This document shows positions 45,664-55,148 of a stretch of 64,000 nt of DNA, one piece after another (within the stretch, counting starts at the first letter, position 1; each line of letters begins with the position of its first letter). The notes under the pieces were generated by a model. That model saw only the letters and a list, made by a program, of their open reading frames with translations, was not told the DNA's origin and searched no databases. Origin of the DNA: Spirochaetales bacterium (GTDB lineage Bacteria; Spirochaetota; Spirochaetia; SZUA-6; RPPD01); contig JAFGGG010000035.1 in NCBI GenBank assembly GCA_016930675.1, positions 1-64,000 on the forward strand. The letters are read 5' to 3'. A program made the translations under genes and the position numbers.

Positions 45664-46114
45664 TTATTCCACAAAACTATGACCATTCCATCTGTACTCG
45701 GCGGTTCCGATGACATGTTCTTCTTCCAGAATACACTCCTCGCTATCAATATAGATTTCTTCGTTATAATTTAGGATAATCGTGTTGCGTTTTCCCCCCT
45801 TATCCTTGGGAAAAAGAATGTCGGTTCTTTGTATTACATCATTGCAGCAGCCTCCGCTGGAATATGAACAGATTAATACGAATTTATTATTTTTCAAATA
45901 GAACAGCTGTTCCTCTCTGGAATAACAGAGACCGTCTCCGAAAGCCCACGACTGATGATTTTGTCGTCGGTTGTGAGCGAACATTCACTACGTCTTCAAA
46001 TATATAATGTGTTGTGTTTGTTTGCAGAATCAGAACAATATTGTTGTTGGATTCGGAAAAAACCAAACAGGTAAATATTGTAAGAAAAAGCAAAAAAACT
46101 CCAATTTTCTTCAT
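45664..46114 (-). pseudogene. Small secreted SH3-like protein, frameshifted
   Basis: MKKIGVFLLFLTIFTCLVFSE…NVRSQPTTKSSVVG in one frame, GDGLCYSREEQLFYLKNNKFVLICSYSSGGCCNDVIQRTDILFP in another. Confidence 0.75.
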
Positions 46115-46235
46115 GAAATACTCCTCATGCTGTATGAAAGATAATAATAGTATATTGCATCTATAATATGGTTTCAAATTTTAAAAATAAAAGTAGAATT
46201 GCAAAATGGAACTTAATTGAGAATACTTATAGTAG

Positions 46236-49200
46236 ATGAGTAATGAGAGTCATGCCAATTCACAACCGGAACAGTCTTCGCGTACAAGTAAAGCTGATTT
46301 AAAGGTGTTTGTAGAAAGGTTTTGTGAAACAACCGCGACCACCCATAAAAAAGATTTGCTAGCTGATTTTTTAACCCGTAATCCCGCCATGAAATCAACT
46401 AAGATTATCGATGCGGTTTCAGGTTTAAGCGATCGCAAGCGCTGTATAGAGTACATTGCAGCTTGTAAGGGAAAATTATCCATAATTGAAAATCTAACCC
46501 TCTCCCGCAGGCTTGCCAGTGCCAACAGAGAGATTGATAAACGGGCTAAGGCAATTTTCAACAGAATGACAGCCAAAGACCGTAAAGGCAGGAAATTTGA
46601 TGAAATTGTAATGGGCAATATTTCACCATTAATTAAGCATAATGAAAGTCAGGTATTGGAAAATGTATTACAAAGAATTAATAAACTAAAAGGCGGCTCC
46701 CCCATTACCAATATTTATTCTTCGTTTATTTCCGACCTGATTCAGGCACTTAATATTGTACAGCGGATTAAAAATAACGGGATCACGGAAATTTCGATAG
46801 AAGAGGAATTCACGCAATCCCGCTCCAAGCTAATGAAACCCGGAATGCGCACGATCCTGCAGAATGTCCTGTTTATGGATCCGCGGTTCGCTTTGTTTAA
46901 ACATAAGATTCAGGAGCTGCTTCATTCCTTTCGCAGCGAGGAACTGGAAAAAGAAGCGGAAAGCGGACGTATCTTAAATCAAGACCAAGCCTTAAAAGAT
47001 CTCTCGGACGTAAAAGATTTGGAAACTTTTTTAGACAAAGCGTCCGCCATTATTGAAAGCGGATCCGGCTATATAAATCATGTGGCCAAACTCTTTGATT
47101 TCCGTTTACATAATCCGCTCCTAAGCATCTATAAAATTCTAAAATTCCCCATAGACAGAGAGTTATTCTGGAAATGGATGCAAAAGGCTCCGGTCCCCAC
47201 CAAGCTGTTACCCGAGATCAAAGCGGAAGTAATCAGCTTAAAAAACGAGTTGGAAAAAGATTCCCAAACCAAAAAACCTCCGACCTCTTATGAAGATCTC
47301 TTAAAACTCATATATGACTATAAGGGTTGTTTTACGGATAAATATAAGCTTATTACCGAAGCCTCTAAAACTCATCCCGAAAAGCAGGCTTTGAATTTCT
47401 GTCTGGATCAGATAAAAAATGTGTACTATAAAATTGAAAATAAAATTCTCACTTTGGTTATAAATCAGTTACAGTTCTGCTTTTCCTATTCGGAAATAGA
47501 GAAGATTCTGCTTGAAGACAAAAAAAAGATATCCCAGCGTATTAAAGGTTACAAACTCAAGCTAAAGAAAAATATCGACAGTCTCATGCAGGGCGGCGAA
47601 CAGGAGAAATACAAGGTGCTTCCTTCTGTCCTGAAATATGCGGTTGAAGAAAAGGTAATCACCGAAGAGGCCTTTTTGCAAATAGACCGACAGGTTAATC
47701 CGGAGCACGAACTGGGATTCATCGTCAGGTTAGCCAGTTCGCTTCTGGGTTTTTACTTTTTACTCAACTGTAAACTTATTATCGATTTATGGCGCCGGTA
47801 CTTCGCATCGCTTAAAGTAAGTGACGGCGTGTTTTTAAGGCATAAGCTCAGCTCTCTTACCAAAGAAGAGATTTACGAGTTATGTACTCACTATGCCAAA
47901 GAAAAGCCTGTGGTCATCGAGAATTTAAAGAAGTACCTGGATTGGGGAAAAGCCGAAAAACAGGTGCGTCTGCACATGTTGGAGCGGTTGGGTAAACCTG
48001 AGAGTTTTGCTCCCGAAATTACTTCAGGCAAATATCGGCTTATAGGAGACAAATACAGCTCGACCATGACAGTTAAAATTTTAGACGCTGAGAAAAAAGT
48101 ACGGTTTCATAATAAATCTCCGGGAGTTAATACGTTTTTGGATTTTTTAAATATTATAAAGAAAAACAAGATCCATAATCTTATTAATGTTTCCGACGAA
48201 CAACTTAAAGTGCTGTTTCAGAATATCCATCTGCACGCGATAGATGACCTTTCCCGTTATATCGAAGAAAGACTCAAACTGCTTACATCTGAAAACTCAC
48301 TAGTTAGTCTTTCTGCCAAGGAAATCGAACTCAATTACGCGAAACAGGATGATCCTGCCAAGTATATCGAAGACCTCTTAAAAAGCGGGGAAGCGGAGCG
48401 GGTTTTACGAAACACTCTGTCGGGCAGGCTCGATCAGGAGCTTAAGACCACTCCGGTACAGGAGACGGATATACTAGAACGGATTAAGGCTGAAATACAA
48501 AATCAAAATACCGCTCTTGAGCATATCGAGACTATGATCCGGTTTATCCGCGCCTTGGAAACAAAACAGGGTGGCGTGAAAAAGATAACGGACATATCCA
48601 TAGATGAGATTAATAAATATCTTAAGCTGCATAGAGTCGAAAAAAACGCCGCTTATCTGGAAACAATTTTGGATACATTGATGGAACTCGAAGCCGGTAA
48701 AGATACCGGCGGGGATCTGATAAAAACAAAAGAGTATGTAAGGCAAATTCCTAAGCCGGAGGTTTTTACGGGAGAGGATTCGGTTTATGAGGGCAAATAC
48801 GAGTCTCTGGATCAGGCAAAGGCAGGGATCAGAGATACTATCCTTGTTAATTCTATTGAGGATAATCTAAGCTTTTTAGATGAATTATTAAAAATCGGGA
48901 ATAATGAGCTGGCGGCCAGAACCGCATACGTAAAAGACCACAGTGCCTATAAAAGGGGATCGGCTCAATTTTTCGTTTATGCGAGAGAGCTGGATGAGCA
49001 GCAGGCACTTACAAAAAAAATAAAAAGTTTCTTGGAGTTTGTATCGAATGAGTTTGAAAAACTGCAGGAGGTTAAAAAGCTCAATGATGCCGCTGCTCTG
49101 CGCTTCAAGCAAATCGCGGAGAAAATGCGGGGCAAGCAACCTGACGAGCAGTCCCGTCTGTTGGCAGAAGACTTATATCAACTTACCGACCAGGAACAGA

Positions 49201-51722
49201 AACTGGGAGTTGCCGCGAATTTTTTAGTTAACTCAACGAATGAAGATGTTCTCGAAAAAACCAAGGAGATCATAAATAGCGGCTCGGTTAACAGATATAA
49301 AATATTAATCTCCCTCTATAATATTCTTGATCAGCAGCAGGACCATGATGCCAAAATAAAGATTTTAGACGAGTTCTGCAGTTATCTGGAAGAGAACCGT
49401 TATGAGCTTTATGTGCAATTAAAAGACCTGCTCGACACCCAGCGAAAAAATCTGCTTAATCAGTATACAAAAAAACGGGCCAGAATATCGGATTTATGGA
49501 GAGTACTGGAAACACAGCAAAGCAGAGAGAACAAAATCCAATATTTGAATGAGCTTTTAGCGGATAGCGAATGGAGTATGTTTTATTCGTATGTTGAAAA
49601 TATTAAGCAGGGGCTTTTAGCAGAGAATGTTGATGATATGCTGACGCGTAATAAGCATTTGGCCCTTGAGGACCAGTACGATCTGCTGCAGAAGATTAAG
49701 ATGTTTCGTGCTGAAGAATACGATACGCCGGAAATTAATGAAAGACTCTCACGTAAACTGCTGGAGCTTAGTGCGCGACAAGGTGTGCTTAAAGATAAAA
49801 AAACAAAAATTATTTCCTCTCAGGGCTTTTCGTTCATTATGCGTATTCCGGCTAATGAAGAAAAGATAATTAAAACCATAAACTCAAGCCTGTTTAACGA
49901 GGAACGGGCTGCGGTGGAGAAGGAGTTTAAGGCGCAGGGTATAGCACCGCACGAAATTAAACAATATATTACAAAAAACTTACGCTCTGAAACGGATGTT
50001 TCAACTTTTGTTTCCCGGAAGCAGAAACAAACAGGTCAAAAACCGGCCCCGGTTGCGGCAGTTACTCGTGCGGACGCACCGGGCACTCATGCTGAAAGGG
50101 CGGCTGCCCGTGATGCTGCACAAGAACAGAAGAAACAGGAAACAACACGACATGCAGCGGCGCCTCCGGTCAAGAAAGAGCAAGCGGTTACGCCTCCGGT
50201 TGCGGAAAAACAGGCGGCAACGTCTCCTGTTAAGGAAAGGCAGACCCAAACCCTGCAACCGGAAATAAAAGCCAAAGAGGTGCGGACAAAAAACAAGGAT
50301 CAGACCATACAACCTGAAATCACAGACAAAGCAGCGGCACCTGACATAAAAGATCTTGCCCAAGCTCAAGAGTTCTTTGGACCGGCACACTCAGGCGAAG
50401 AGCAAGATCTTGTCTCAAAGATACAAAAGCTGGTGCATGATAATAAAATACAGGAAGCGGTTTCAACAATACAGAACGAGGTGGTGTGGGAAAAAGGTAA
50501 AAGCGGAGAGCTTGATAAAATGTCCAGGCTGCTTTATTCGGTGCATGAATCACCGGTCATCCGCAAACATGAAGAGGTTAATGATTTTTTAGAAAAGCAA
50601 TTACAGACATTGAGTGCGGTAATTATTAACCACGCGCAAAAAAAAGCAGGACAGGCTCCTTCCCGGCAGGCCGTACCTCAGGCGCAAAACGGGGAAGATC
50701 CTGACCGGGAACATCAAGCTGTCAAAACAAAGGAGACAGAAGCGGTAGCAAGAGTGGAAGAAAAGGCGAAACAGGACTTAAGAACGCTGGTTATGTCTTT
50801 AGAAGGATTGAGGGATTTCACGGATTTACATACTTTTGCCTCACAAAGGGATTTTGAAGAGGAAGAAGAAAAAAGACTGGCCAGGATCATGAACCAGCTT
50901 ATGGACAAGGGTAATTTTATTTATTTGGAAAAAGCGCAGCTGCTTCTGGGAGGGGGAAGGCTTAAATCCCTTATTGAAACGGCTTTTGATCAACACAGTA
51001 CGGGTAAGCCGGTCACCATAGATCCGAACCTGCTAAAAAAGGCATGGGACTTTATAAGGGAAAGAGGCAACATTCAAAATCAGCTGCGTTTGATCGGAGT
51101 CAGCAGCCAGGAAGAACGCAGCGATCTGTTTAAAGAACTGGAAAAATTGATGCATCCACATGGAGTACCTGTTCATAAACTGGCTAAGCAGAAGATGTTC
51201 GCAAAAGGGGAAAGTGAATCACAAGAAACGGAAGCGCCTGAACGAAAGCAGACAGAAGCGAAAGCGCTCGAACCTGAGCGTACATCTCACGTCAGAAGTG
51301 TTACGCGGGAAAAACGACGAGGTCTCTTTACCGCTAAAGTTAAGCCCAAAAAAAAGCCCAAAGCAAAACAGCCTGTCAAGAAAATAGATTATTCTCAGAC
51401 CGTAAAAAACTATATTCACCGGTCCTATGCGCCTGTGCTCATGGACTACATGAAGCGCATGTATAGAAAAAAGAAAGATTTTTTTATTCCCATCAGCGGG
51501 AGAAGACAATATTATGATATTGAAATATTGAGACGCTCGATTGAGGGAATATTACGGAAAGACGCGCGCGGCAAGCATCATGCGGATCTTTTGCATTCGC
51601 TAAAACATGATGAAAAACTTTTTCCGAGGATTGTCTCTGAACTCTTTATCGAACAAAAAACAAAAAACGGGAAGAGCTATTTCTTTCCCAAGTTCCTAAA
51701 AGGCGAGATTGAATTGTCGTAA
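46236..51722 (+). CDS. Giant (1828 aa) predominantly helical/coiled-coil protein of unknown function
   Basis: Single uninterrupted frame; charged helical sequence, low-complexity A/E/K/Q/P-rich stretch around residues 1265-1370, basic patch near C-terminus (KVKPKKKPKAKQPVKK). Confidence 0.85.
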   Translation: MSNESHANSQPEQSSRTSKADLKVFVERFCETTATTHKKDLLADFLTRNPAMKSTKIIDAVSGLSDRKRCIEYIAACKGKLSIIENLTLSRRLASANREIDKRAKAIFNRMTAKDRKGRKFDEIVMGNISPLIKHNESQVLENVLQRINKLKGGSPITNIYSSFISDLIQALNIVQRIKNNGITEISIEEEFTQSRSKLMKPGMRTILQNVLFMDPRFALFKHKIQELLHSFRSEELEKEAESGRILNQDQALKDLSDVKDLETFLDKASAIIESGSGYINHVAKLFDFRLHNPLLSIYKILKFPIDRELFWKWMQKAPVPTKLLPEIKAEVISLKNELEKDSQTKKPPTSYEDLLKLIYDYKGCFTDKYKLITEASKTHPEKQALNFCLDQIKNVYYKIENKILTLVINQLQFCFSYSEIEKILLEDKKKISQRIKGYKLKLKKNIDSLMQGGEQEKYKVLPSVLKYAVEEKVITEEAFLQIDRQVNPEHELGFIVRLASSLLGFYFLLNCKLIIDLWRRYFASLKVSDGVFLRHKLSSLTKEEIYELCTHYAKEKPVVIENLKKYLDWGKAEKQVRLHMLERLGKPESFAPEITSGKYRLIGDKYSSTMTVKILDAEKKVRFHNKSPGVNTFLDFLNIIKKNKIHNLINVSDEQLKVLFQNIHLHAIDDLSRYIEERLKLLTSENSLVSLSAKEIELNYAKQDDPAKYIEDLLKSGEAERVLRNTLSGRLDQELKTTPVQETDILERIKAEIQNQNTALEHIETMIRFIRALETKQGGVKKITDISIDEINKYLKLHRVEKNAAYLETILDTLMELEAGKDTGGDLIKTKEYVRQIPKPEVFTGEDSVYEGKYESLDQAKAGIRDTILVNSIEDNLSFLDELLKIGNNELAARTAYVKDHSAYKRGSAQFFVYARELDEQQALTKKIKSFLEFVSNEFEKLQEVKKLNDAAALRFKQIAEKMRGKQPDEQSRLLAEDLYQLTDQEQKLGVAANFLVNSTNEDVLEKTKEIINSGSVNRYKILISLYNILDQQQDHDAKIKILDEFCSYLEENRYELYVQLKDLLDTQRKNLLNQYTKKRARISDLWRVLETQQSRENKIQYLNELLADSEWSMFYSYVENIKQGLLAENVDDMLTRNKHLALEDQYDLLQKIKMFRAEEYDTPEINERLSRKLLELSARQGVLKDKKTKIISSQGFSFIMRIPANEEKIIKTINSSLFNEERAAVEKEFKAQGIAPHEIKQYITKNLRSETDVSTFVSRKQKQTGQKPAPVAAVTRADAPGTHAERAAARDAAQEQKKQETTRHAAAPPVKKEQAVTPPVAEKQAATSPVKERQTQTLQPEIKAKEVRTKNKDQTIQPEITDKAAAPDIKDLAQAQEFFGPAHSGEEQDLVSKIQKLVHDNKIQEAVSTIQNEVVWEKGKSGELDKMSRLLYSVHESPVIRKHEEVNDFLEKQLQTLSAVIINHAQKKAGQAPSRQAVPQAQNGEDPDREHQAVKTKETEAVARVEEKAKQDLRTLVMSLEGLRDFTDLHTFASQRDFEEEEEKRLARIMNQLMDKGNFIYLEKAQLLLGGGRLKSLIETAFDQHSTGKPVTIDPNLLKKAWDFIRERGNIQNQLRLIGVSSQEERSDLFKELEKLMHPHGVPVHKLAKQKMFAKGESESQETEAPERKQTEAKALEPERTSHVRSVTREKRRGLFTAKVKPKKKPKAKQPVKKIDYSQTVKNYIHRSYAPVLMDYMKRMYRKKKDFFIPISGRRQYYDIEILRRSIEGILRKDARGKHHADLLHSLKHDEKLFPRIVSELFIEQKTKNGKSYFFPKFLKGEIELS

Positions 51723-51733
51723 GTGTTACCTTG

Positions 51734-52309
51734 TCAAAATCCTTTGCGGAAATCAAGTATTGCTTGATTTTTAATCTCAAACTTCTTAAAGATCACCCGG
51801 CAGCCATTCCCCGCCGGACTTTGGGCGCTGATGCCTATGCGAGTGCTGTTTTGAGATCCGTGTGAAAAATGAAGTAAACGCGTCATCTTCCAATCTGCGT
51901 TGTCCGGGGAATAATACAAACCGATGACCTTTTGTTTACGGCTGATTTTTAAAGTGATTGCATCAGCTTCAATCTTTTGTCCGTTACAATCATCACTTTT
52001 TTCATTGGTGACCACACTAACAACCGCAGGATAACCCAAATCGGTATTTTCAAAGGCGAATTTAATCCAATGCTTTCTATCGGCATAAAACAGCACGGCT
52101 CCTGCATCATAGGTGTTTGTAAAATCAGGAAGTATGGTACAGGAAAAAGTAAAATCGCCGCTGATTTCTCTATAGAGGAATGGCGCATTACTCATTGAAT
52201 AATCAGATAACGGGTCTTCAAAATAATCCGTTTTCGCGGGCGCGTGGATGATTATGTGATTGTCTTCAATTGCGTATGTGTCCGGCTTATTCAGCCATTC
52301 TGTAAACAT
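51734..52309 (-). CDS. DUF1349 / concanavalin-like domain protein
   Basis: 'DYFEDPLSDYSMSNAPFLYREISGDFTFSCTILPDFTNTYDAGAVLFYADRKHWIKFAFE' pattern. Confidence 0.85.
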   Translation of the reverse strand: MFTEWLNKPDTYAIEDNHIIIHAPAKTDYFEDPLSDYSMSNAPFLYREISGDFTFSCTILPDFTNTYDAGAVLFYADRKHWIKFAFENTDLGYPAVVSVVTNEKSDDCNGQKIEADAITLKISRKQKVIGLYYSPDNADWKMTRLLHFSHGSQNSTRIGISAQSPAGNGCRVIFKKFEIKNQAILDFRKGF

Positions 52310-52330
52310 TGCTTTTCTCCTTTTGCGGAT

Positions 52331-52963
52331 TCATTCTATTATAGTAACCAGTTTTTGGGATTCGAAAATATCCTGCGGCGCCACCATGTATTCTTCAAAC
52401 GGAATATTATTTCCATATCGCATTTTCAACATCTTTTTTACATGCGGATCATCAATATTATAATCTTTCAATTTTCGCGGTTTGCATAATTTTATTCCAG
52501 CTCCTTTAAAATAGATTTTCCACACAAGTTCGGAGCAGTAAAGTGAATCATCCGCCCATCCGTAATATAAATCGTATGCTTTGCCGTTATAAGATTCCCC
52601 CACGTTTTTCATTTCTTTCAAAATACCGGGCGTAAGATATGTCGTACTGTTTTTCAGCCGTTTTACAACATAATGACTGTTTTTATTTTGCTTTATCCAT
52701 TTGTCCAAAGGTGTGAGTTTTACCGTACCGAGCGCTTCAAATACATAAATAGTATCATTTTCAACATATATTATTCCCACATGATCATATTCAGAATGTG
52801 TAGCTACCTTAATGGCCTTCCCATATTCGGAATCGAGGTCTTGAAAAATAATATCACCGTTTTGTAAAATATTTTCTTGATTACAATGGATAGTCATTAA
52901 AAGGCAAATAATAATTGAGAATAAAATACTCTTTCTCTTGGTAATTTTTTTTAACCTGTTCAT
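52331..52963 (-). CDS. YiiX/YebB-like NlpC/P60-type hydrolase
   Basis: 'GDIIFQDLDSEYGKAIKVATHSEYDHVGIIYVENDTIYVFEALG', 'YCSELVWKIY'. Confidence 0.8.
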   Translation of the reverse strand: MNRLKKITKRKSILFSIIICLLMTIHCNQENILQNGDIIFQDLDSEYGKAIKVATHSEYDHVGIIYVENDTIYVFEALGTVKLTPLDKWIKQNKNSHYVVKRLKNSTTYLTPGILKEMKNVGESYNGKAYDLYYGWADDSLYCSELVWKIYFKGAGIKLCKPRKLKDYNIDDPHVKKMLKMRYGNNIPFEEYMVAPQDIFESQKLVTIIE

Positions 52964-52968
52964 TCAGA

Positions 52969-53385
52969 TTACTCCGATATAATATTTCTGCGCAGAATTT
53001 TTAATCGTCCCCGTTTTATCTTGCGTTCAAGACGTTTTAGCTGTGAGGTTTTTGTGGGGCGTGAAGGTTTCCGCTTTTTTGGCACAGATAATACGCTTTG
53101 AAGAAGTTCTCGCAGTCTGTTTAAGGCCGCCTGCTTATTCTTTAGATTACTTCTGTGCTGCTGCGCCTTGATGATAACAACTCCGTGTTTTGTGATGCGC
53201 CGATCGGTTAACTGTAGGAGGCGTTTTTTATAAACCTCGGGCATGCAGGAAGCTTTGATATCAAAGCGCAGATGCACCGAGGAGGAGACTTTGTTTACGT
53301 TTTGTCCCCCCGGTCCGCCGGCACGGATGGGAGTTAATTCGATTTCCTTAAAAGGAATGCTCATATGTTTTGATATATATAACAT
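52969..53385 (-). CDS. arfB: Peptidyl-tRNA hydrolase / ribosome-rescue factor ArfB
   Basis: GGQ motif 'TPIRAGGPGGQNVNKVSSSVHLRFDI', basic C-terminal tail. Confidence 0.9.
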   Translation of the reverse strand: MLYISKHMSIPFKEIELTPIRAGGPGGQNVNKVSSSVHLRFDIKASCMPEVYKKRLLQLTDRRITKHGVVIIKAQQHRSNLKNKQAALNRLRELLQSVLSVPKKRKPSRPTKTSQLKRLERKIKRGRLKILRRNIISE

Positions 53386-53397
53386 ACTTCTCCGTAC

Positions 53398-55083
53398 TTA
53401 TTCGTTCTTGTTTTCAAATATTCCCGTATGCTCCTGTTCGGCATGTACGGATTTATAAAGTGTATAGCTTCCCGCCAGACTGGCGACACTGGTAAAGCCA
53501 TGCTGAAGCAGGATGCGCAGGGTAAAATATACTGTTTTACCCTGGTAACAATATAGGATCACAGTGCGATCTTTGGGAATTTCCCCAAGCCGCGCTCTTA
53601 TCTCTGAAAAAGGTATGTTTACGGCTCCGGGTATGTGATCCCGCCTGAACTCTTGTTTTGTGCGTATATCTAAAAACAAGGCGTTTTCTTTTTTAAGCTT
53701 GGGCAGCTCTTCCCAAGGAACAACTCTATTCTTTCCCTGCATCTGGTTAATAGCCATCATACCGGCGAGGTTTACCGGGTCTTTGGCCGACGAATAGGGC
53801 GGAGCATAGGCCAGTTCCAGTTCGGCGAGATCGAAAACCGTTCTTCGGTTTTGCAGCATAGCGGCAATTACATCGATTCGTTTGTCCACGCCCTGTTCCC
53901 CGATTATCTGTGCTCCCAAAATGAGGCCTGTTTTTTCTTCATAGAGAAGTTTTAGTTTGAGTTCCGACGCGTCGGGATAGTATTCCGCGCAATGAGCGGG
54001 ACTTAGATAAACCTTATTAAATAGGCGATTTTTGGCTTTCAGTTGTTTTTCATTATTACCGGTCATAGCAACTGTGAGATCGAACACTTTGGCGATAATG
54101 GTTCCGGGGGTGCCTTTGTAGGTTGATTTTGCGCCGCAGATATTATCTGCTATGATCCGTCCCTGTTTATTGGCTGAATTGGCCAAGGGAATAAGCAGGT
54201 TATCGCCTGAAACCGTATCCGTAATTTCAGCGGCGTCGCCTAATGCATAAATGGAGGGATCATTCGTCTGCAGATAATCATTTACCTTAATTCCGCCGTG
54301 TATTCCTAATGTGAGCCCCGCCCGCTTTGCCAGACCTGATTCAGGTTTTATGCCAAGCGCCAATATAACCAGATCGGCTGTGATGCTGCGCCCGCTTTGC
54401 AGCACAACACGTAACGATCCATTCAGATCCTCAAATTTCAGGACTCCGTCATTTAAGAAAAGTTCGGTATGTTGTGTCCGCAGGTGCTGATGAATAAAAG
54501 TGGCCATTTCATAATCGAAAACATTCATTACCTGACGAGCCAATTCGATGATCGAGACCTCAAGTTCAAGCTTATGCAGATTTTCCGCGATTTCCAAGCC
54601 TATAAAACCGGCGCCGATCACCGCTGCCTTTTTCGGCTTTTGTTTTTGGATGTATGTTTTAACGGCATCCATGTCTGAAAGATTTCTCAGAGTAAAGATG
54701 CGCGGATCATCAATCCCCGGCAGCGCAGGGCGAATGGGGGACGCACCGGGCGAGAGCACAAGCTGGGTGTAGCTTTCTTCATAGACAGCATTGGTTGCCA
54801 GATTTTTTACCGTGATGGTTTTCCGTTTTCTGTTGATGGCTGTAACTTCGGATTCCACACGCACTTCAATGTTAAGCTGCCGCTTAAAATATTCCTTGCT
54901 TACAAGCACCAGTTTTTTACGCGAGGTAATCACATCACCGATATAATAGGGAATACCGCAATTGGCGTAAGAGATGTCTTTCCCTTTTTCAAATATTATT
55001 ATGTTGGCTGCTTCGCTGTTGCGCCGCAGCCGGGCCGCGGTGCTCGCTCCTCCCGCGACGCCCCCTACTATTAAAACTTTCAT
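53398..55083 (-). CDS. FAD/NAD(P)-dependent oxidoreductase with C-terminal rhodanese domain (CoA-disulfide reductase type)
   Basis: 'VLIVGGVAGGASTAARLRR', 'YANCGIPYYIGD' active Cys, C-term rhodanese 'FLDIRTKQEFRRDHIPGAVNIP…VILYCYQGKT'. Confidence 0.92.
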   Translation of the reverse strand: MKVLIVGGVAGGASTAARLRRNSEAANIIIFEKGKDISYANCGIPYYIGDVITSRKKLVLVSKEYFKRQLNIEVRVESEVTAINRKRKTITVKNLATNAVYEESYTQLVLSPGASPIRPALPGIDDPRIFTLRNLSDMDAVKTYIQKQKPKKAAVIGAGFIGLEIAENLHKLELEVSIIELARQVMNVFDYEMATFIHQHLRTQHTELFLNDGVLKFEDLNGSLRVVLQSGRSITADLVILALGIKPESGLAKRAGLTLGIHGGIKVNDYLQTNDPSIYALGDAAEITDTVSGDNLLIPLANSANKQGRIIADNICGAKSTYKGTPGTIIAKVFDLTVAMTGNNEKQLKAKNRLFNKVYLSPAHCAEYYPDASELKLKLLYEEKTGLILGAQIIGEQGVDKRIDVIAAMLQNRRTVFDLAELELAYAPPYSSAKDPVNLAGMMAINQMQGKNRVVPWEELPKLKKENALFLDIRTKQEFRRDHIPGAVNIPFSEIRARLGEIPKDRTVILYCYQGKTVYFTLRILLQHGFTSVASLAGSYTLYKSVHAEQEHTGIFENKNE

Positions 55084-55148
55084 CCAGTCGTCCTTTTTAA
55101 ATTATAATATAATGATATTGCTATATTAAAAAAAGTGAAAGTTATTAA

